This document shows, one piece after another, positions 62,901 through 64,000 of a stretch of DNA of 64,000 bases (positions are counted from its first letter, which is position 1; each line of letters begins with the position of its first letter). The stretch spans positions 41,400 through 105,399 of the forward strand of contig NZ_JAFCKQ010000025.1 in NCBI RefSeq assembly GCF_018130215.1, given 5' to 3'. The translations under genes and the position numbers were made by a program. The notes under the pieces are model-generated. The model ran no database searches and was not told the DNA's origin. It saw only the letters and a program-made list of their open reading frames with translations. The DNA comes from Bradyrhizobium jicamae. GTDB lineage: Bacteria > Pseudomonadota > Alphaproteobacteria > Rhizobiales > Xanthobacteraceae.

Positions 62901-63337
62901 TCTGTGAGCCGTTCTGGGGATTGCAGATCGCCGTGGCGAATGCTGAGGCCGGGCATGTGGAGGCGGGGCTCGACCTCATCAATGAACTGATCGACGCGAC
63001 GGAGCAGTCCGGGCAGCACTGGTTGGATGCCGAGCTATACCGCGTGCGGGGTGAGCTGTTGTCGCGTCGCGACGCCCCTGACATTGCCGGGGCCGAACAT
63101 GCCTTCCACCGCGCCCTGGAGATTGCTCGAAGGCAACGGACGAAGACGTTCGAACTGCGCAGCGCGCTCGGCGTTGCACGCCTGTACGCCCGCCAGGGCC
63201 GGGCGGACGCGGTGCCGGAGGTGCTTGCGCCGGTTCGCGCCTGCTTCGATGCGGAGCAGGATCTCGACGAGATCAGGGACGCCGACGCGCTGCTCATCGA
63301 GGTGGATCGGACGGCCCGCCGCTCTCGTGCATCCTGA
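59978..63337 (+). CDS. SAM-adenylate cyclase-AAA ATPase-TPR giant signalling protein (copy B)
   Basis: From ATG 59978 (GGAG just upstream) the product has 1119 residues with the same order as copy A. A SAM-like domain (IAEWLDKLGLGQYALRFAENGID) is followed by a class III cyclase (LTVMFCDLVGSTALSARLD, FVGDGILAYFGYP, GDAPNIAARLQGLAEP). The ATPase has VLISGEAGIGKSRI and VLVVCEDMHWADATSLELL, and a long TPR-like C-terminus ends the protein. Similarity to copy A is clear but moderate, so the pair is an old duplication or independent paralogues. Both could make cAMP under ATPase control; inputs are unknown. Confidence 0.87.
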   Translation: MQQIAEWLDKLGLGQYALRFAENGIDIDVLPELTDEDFDRLGVLLGHRRKMLRAIADLSQAELIAAPVSPHDAERRHLTVMFCDLVGSTALSARLDPEDMWEVIRAYRAACARVIATYDGVVARFVGDGILAYFGYPRAHEDDAERAVRAGLDVIAAIGKLETRADEGAAVRIAIATGLVVVGDLVSGGASEEQASVGDAPNIAARLQGLAEPGVVVVAASTRRLLGNLFTLRNLGRREVKGISEPIAVWAVEGEPASESRFEAVRTARSIGFVGRKAEIEFALSRQQLAWQGQGQAVLISGEAGIGKSRIVAMLSDSLASATHRRVRYQCSPYHSNSALYPFVAQLERAAGIRSEDAPEQKLDKLEAMLALGTQQVPTVTPLIAALLSIPTGDRYPPLGLSPAQQRRQTFAALLDQLEGLARQQSVLVVCEDMHWADATSLELLDLAVDRIRGLPILMLMTFRPEFEPPWAGLANVSLLRLDRLDRQDTRALIEQVTVGRLLPGEMVTQIIERTDGIPLFVEELTKMVMESGLLVENAGRYRLDNHMPPLAIPATLHDSLMARLDRLAPVKEVAQIGAAIGRDFSYALLRSVAGRDDLTLAAALAQLEQAELLLRRGTPPDASYSFKHALVQEAAYESLLKSRRQLLHKLIGDALRDKFAEIAEIEPEVVAYHFTEAGLGETALAWWRKAGQQALKRSAYCEAIAHLGKAVAIADELPHEPARMIGRLHLQIAYGRALRGSLGHSAPETVSAWTRARRFAADIDDPIELAPIQSGLFNACLTHGELAPMRELAEAIMSAAERHPESPVATIVARWTSGVTCWFAGDYLNACIHLEQAFAAYTTERDPATFKASTLDLPFVIMRFLALVLWPRGEIDRARQLADAAVSIAGEQRALARANALVHKAVFDGLCGSRLRQTETILALGLAQDHTMPLYVAAGTYLNGLAKWRAGDRAAGFAEMQRGWTLLHENDCYLCEPFWGLQIAVANAEAGHVEAGLDLINELIDATEQSGQHWLDAELYRVRGELLSRRDAPDIAGAEHAFHRALEIARRQRTKTFELRSALGVARLYARQGRADAVPEVLAPVRACFDAEQDLDEIRDADALLIEVDRTARRSRAS

Positions 63338-63356
63338 CGGACGACGGCGGCGAGAA

Positions 63357-63386
63357 AACAAAAACCCCGGCATCGCTGCCGGGGTT
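63357..63386 (-). terminator. groEL terminator (also facing cyclase B)
   Basis: AACCCCGGCA / TGCCGGGGTT forms a 10-base stem with a TCGC loop. On the minus strand it is followed by a T-rich run, as expected for groEL termination. A near copy lies at 59508. Confidence 0.85.
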
Positions 63387-63421
63387 CTGCATGTCGTGAA
63401 TTGCCTTGAGAGGCCGGGACC

Positions 63422-64000
63422 TTAGAAGTCCATGCCGCCCATGCCGCCGCCCGGAGGCATCGCGGGGCCGCCAGCGTTCTTCTTCGGCAGCTCGGCGACC
63501 ATCGCTTCCGTGGTGATCAGGAGCGCCGCAACCGAGGCAGCGTTCTGGATCGCGGTGCGCACGACCTTGGTCGGGTCGATGATGCCCTTCTTGACGAGGT
63601 CGGCATATTCGCCGGACTGGGAGTCGAAGCCGTGGTTGTAGGCCTTGTTCTCCAGGATCTTGCCGACGATGACGGAACCGTCTTCACCGGCGTTGATCGC
63701 GATTTGGCGGGCCGGAGCCGACAGCGCCTTGCGCACGATCTCGACGCCGGTCTTCTGGTCGTCGTTCTTGGTGCGCAGGCCCTTGAGCTGCTCAGAGGCA
63801 CGGAGCAGGGCGACGCCGCCGCCCGGGACGATGCCTTCCTCGACAGCCGCGCGGGTCGCATGCATCGCGTCGTCCACGCGATCCTTGCGCTCCTTCACCT
63901 CGACCTCGGTCGCGCCGCCGACGCGGATCACCGCGACGCCGCCGGCGAGCTTGGCGAGACGCTCCTGCAGCTTCTCACGGTCGTAGTCCGAGGTGGTCTC
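63422..64000 (-). CDS. groL: Chaperonin GroEL (C-terminal part; 5' end outside the window)
   Basis: The frame covers the last 192 codons of a 60-kDa chaperonin and ends in the typical GGMGGMDF tail. Recognisable segments are EKLQERLAKLAGGVAVIRVGGATEVEVKE, RVDDAMHATRAAVEEGIVPGGGVALL (equatorial domain, ATP region), NAGEDGSVIVGKI and DPTKVVRTAIQNAASVAALLITTEA. GroEL with GroES folds proteins in an ATP-driven cage. Bradyrhizobia carry several groESL operons; which one this is cannot be told here. Confidence 0.96.
   Translation of the reverse strand, partial: ETTSDYDREKLQERLAKLAGGVAVIRVGGATEVEVKERKDRVDDAMHATRAAVEEGIVPGGGVALLRASEQLKGLRTKNDDQKTGVEIVRKALSAPARQIAINAGEDGSVIVGKILENKAYNHGFDSQSGEYADLVKKGIIDPTKVVRTAIQNAASVAALLITTEAMVAELPKKNAGGPAMPPGGGMGGMDF

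Overview
The window reads as chromosomal DNA of an alphaproteobacterium close to Bradyrhizobium/Rhodopseudomonas. The reasons are high GC, a full liv branched-chain amino acid ABC operon, an aerobic CO-dehydrogenase-type (cox) accessory cluster, pca aromatic catabolism genes, several families of long palindromic intergenic repeats, a CtrA-type box and many small secreted proteins of rhizobial type. This assignment is inference from gene content; no 16S gene is present.

Layout. 1-4.5 kb: the 5' part of a sensor kinase, an ExbB-like channel module, and an autoregulated small-ORF/TetR unit. 4.85-10.29 kb: a compact, lower-GC, five-gene operon on the minus strand (PEP phosphomutase, aminotransferase, ATP-grasp ligase, MFS transporter, 2OG-Fe(II) oxygenase), which looks like a phosphonate natural-product cluster probably built on phosphonoalanine. 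Its last gene carries an in-frame amber codon, and a decayed LuxR-type regulator lies upstream. 11-16.9 kb: metallophosphoesterase plus Ser/Thr kinase-USP fusion, rpe, an EF-hand protein, a P1 peptidase and a receiver-only regulator. 17-22.1 kb: livK and livFGMH. 22.4-25.9 kb: a small Q/N/P-rich ORF, a membrane protein and pcaBDC. 26-33 kb: coxG, coxS, coxM, coxD, coxE, two XdhC-type proteins and a molybdopterin-binding/nucleotidyltransferase fusion, but no coxL. 33-43.7 kb: secreted proteins, a repeat protein, a TetR-controlled HlyD/ABC-2 efflux operon, an adenylate cyclase, PhzF, DUF488 and DUF72. 44-53.5 kb: a lipid-linked glycosyltransferase pair, a DUF899 protein, a Tlde1-domain protein, AMP nucleosidase, a GST/isochorismatase pair and a LysR regulator. 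53.7-64 kb: a degenerate tRNA-like element, slipin, a GYD protein, two giant divergent SAM-cyclase-ATPase proteins separated by a mosaic of groEL and slipin fragments, and the 3' part of groEL.

How genes work together. The phosphonate operon would convert PEP to phosphonopyruvate, aminate it, couple the product to another amino acid or carboxylate, export it and perhaps oxidise it. The cox genes supply FeS and FAD subunits plus maturation factors for a molybdenum hydroxylase whose catalytic subunit is not here. pcaBDC performs the lower protocatechuate steps. The liv genes import branched-chain or related amino acids. The TetR/HlyD/ABC genes form a self-contained drug-efflux unit.

Limits. 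All functions come from motif recognition by eye. Start sites are chosen from family length, overlaps and visible ribosome-binding sites.
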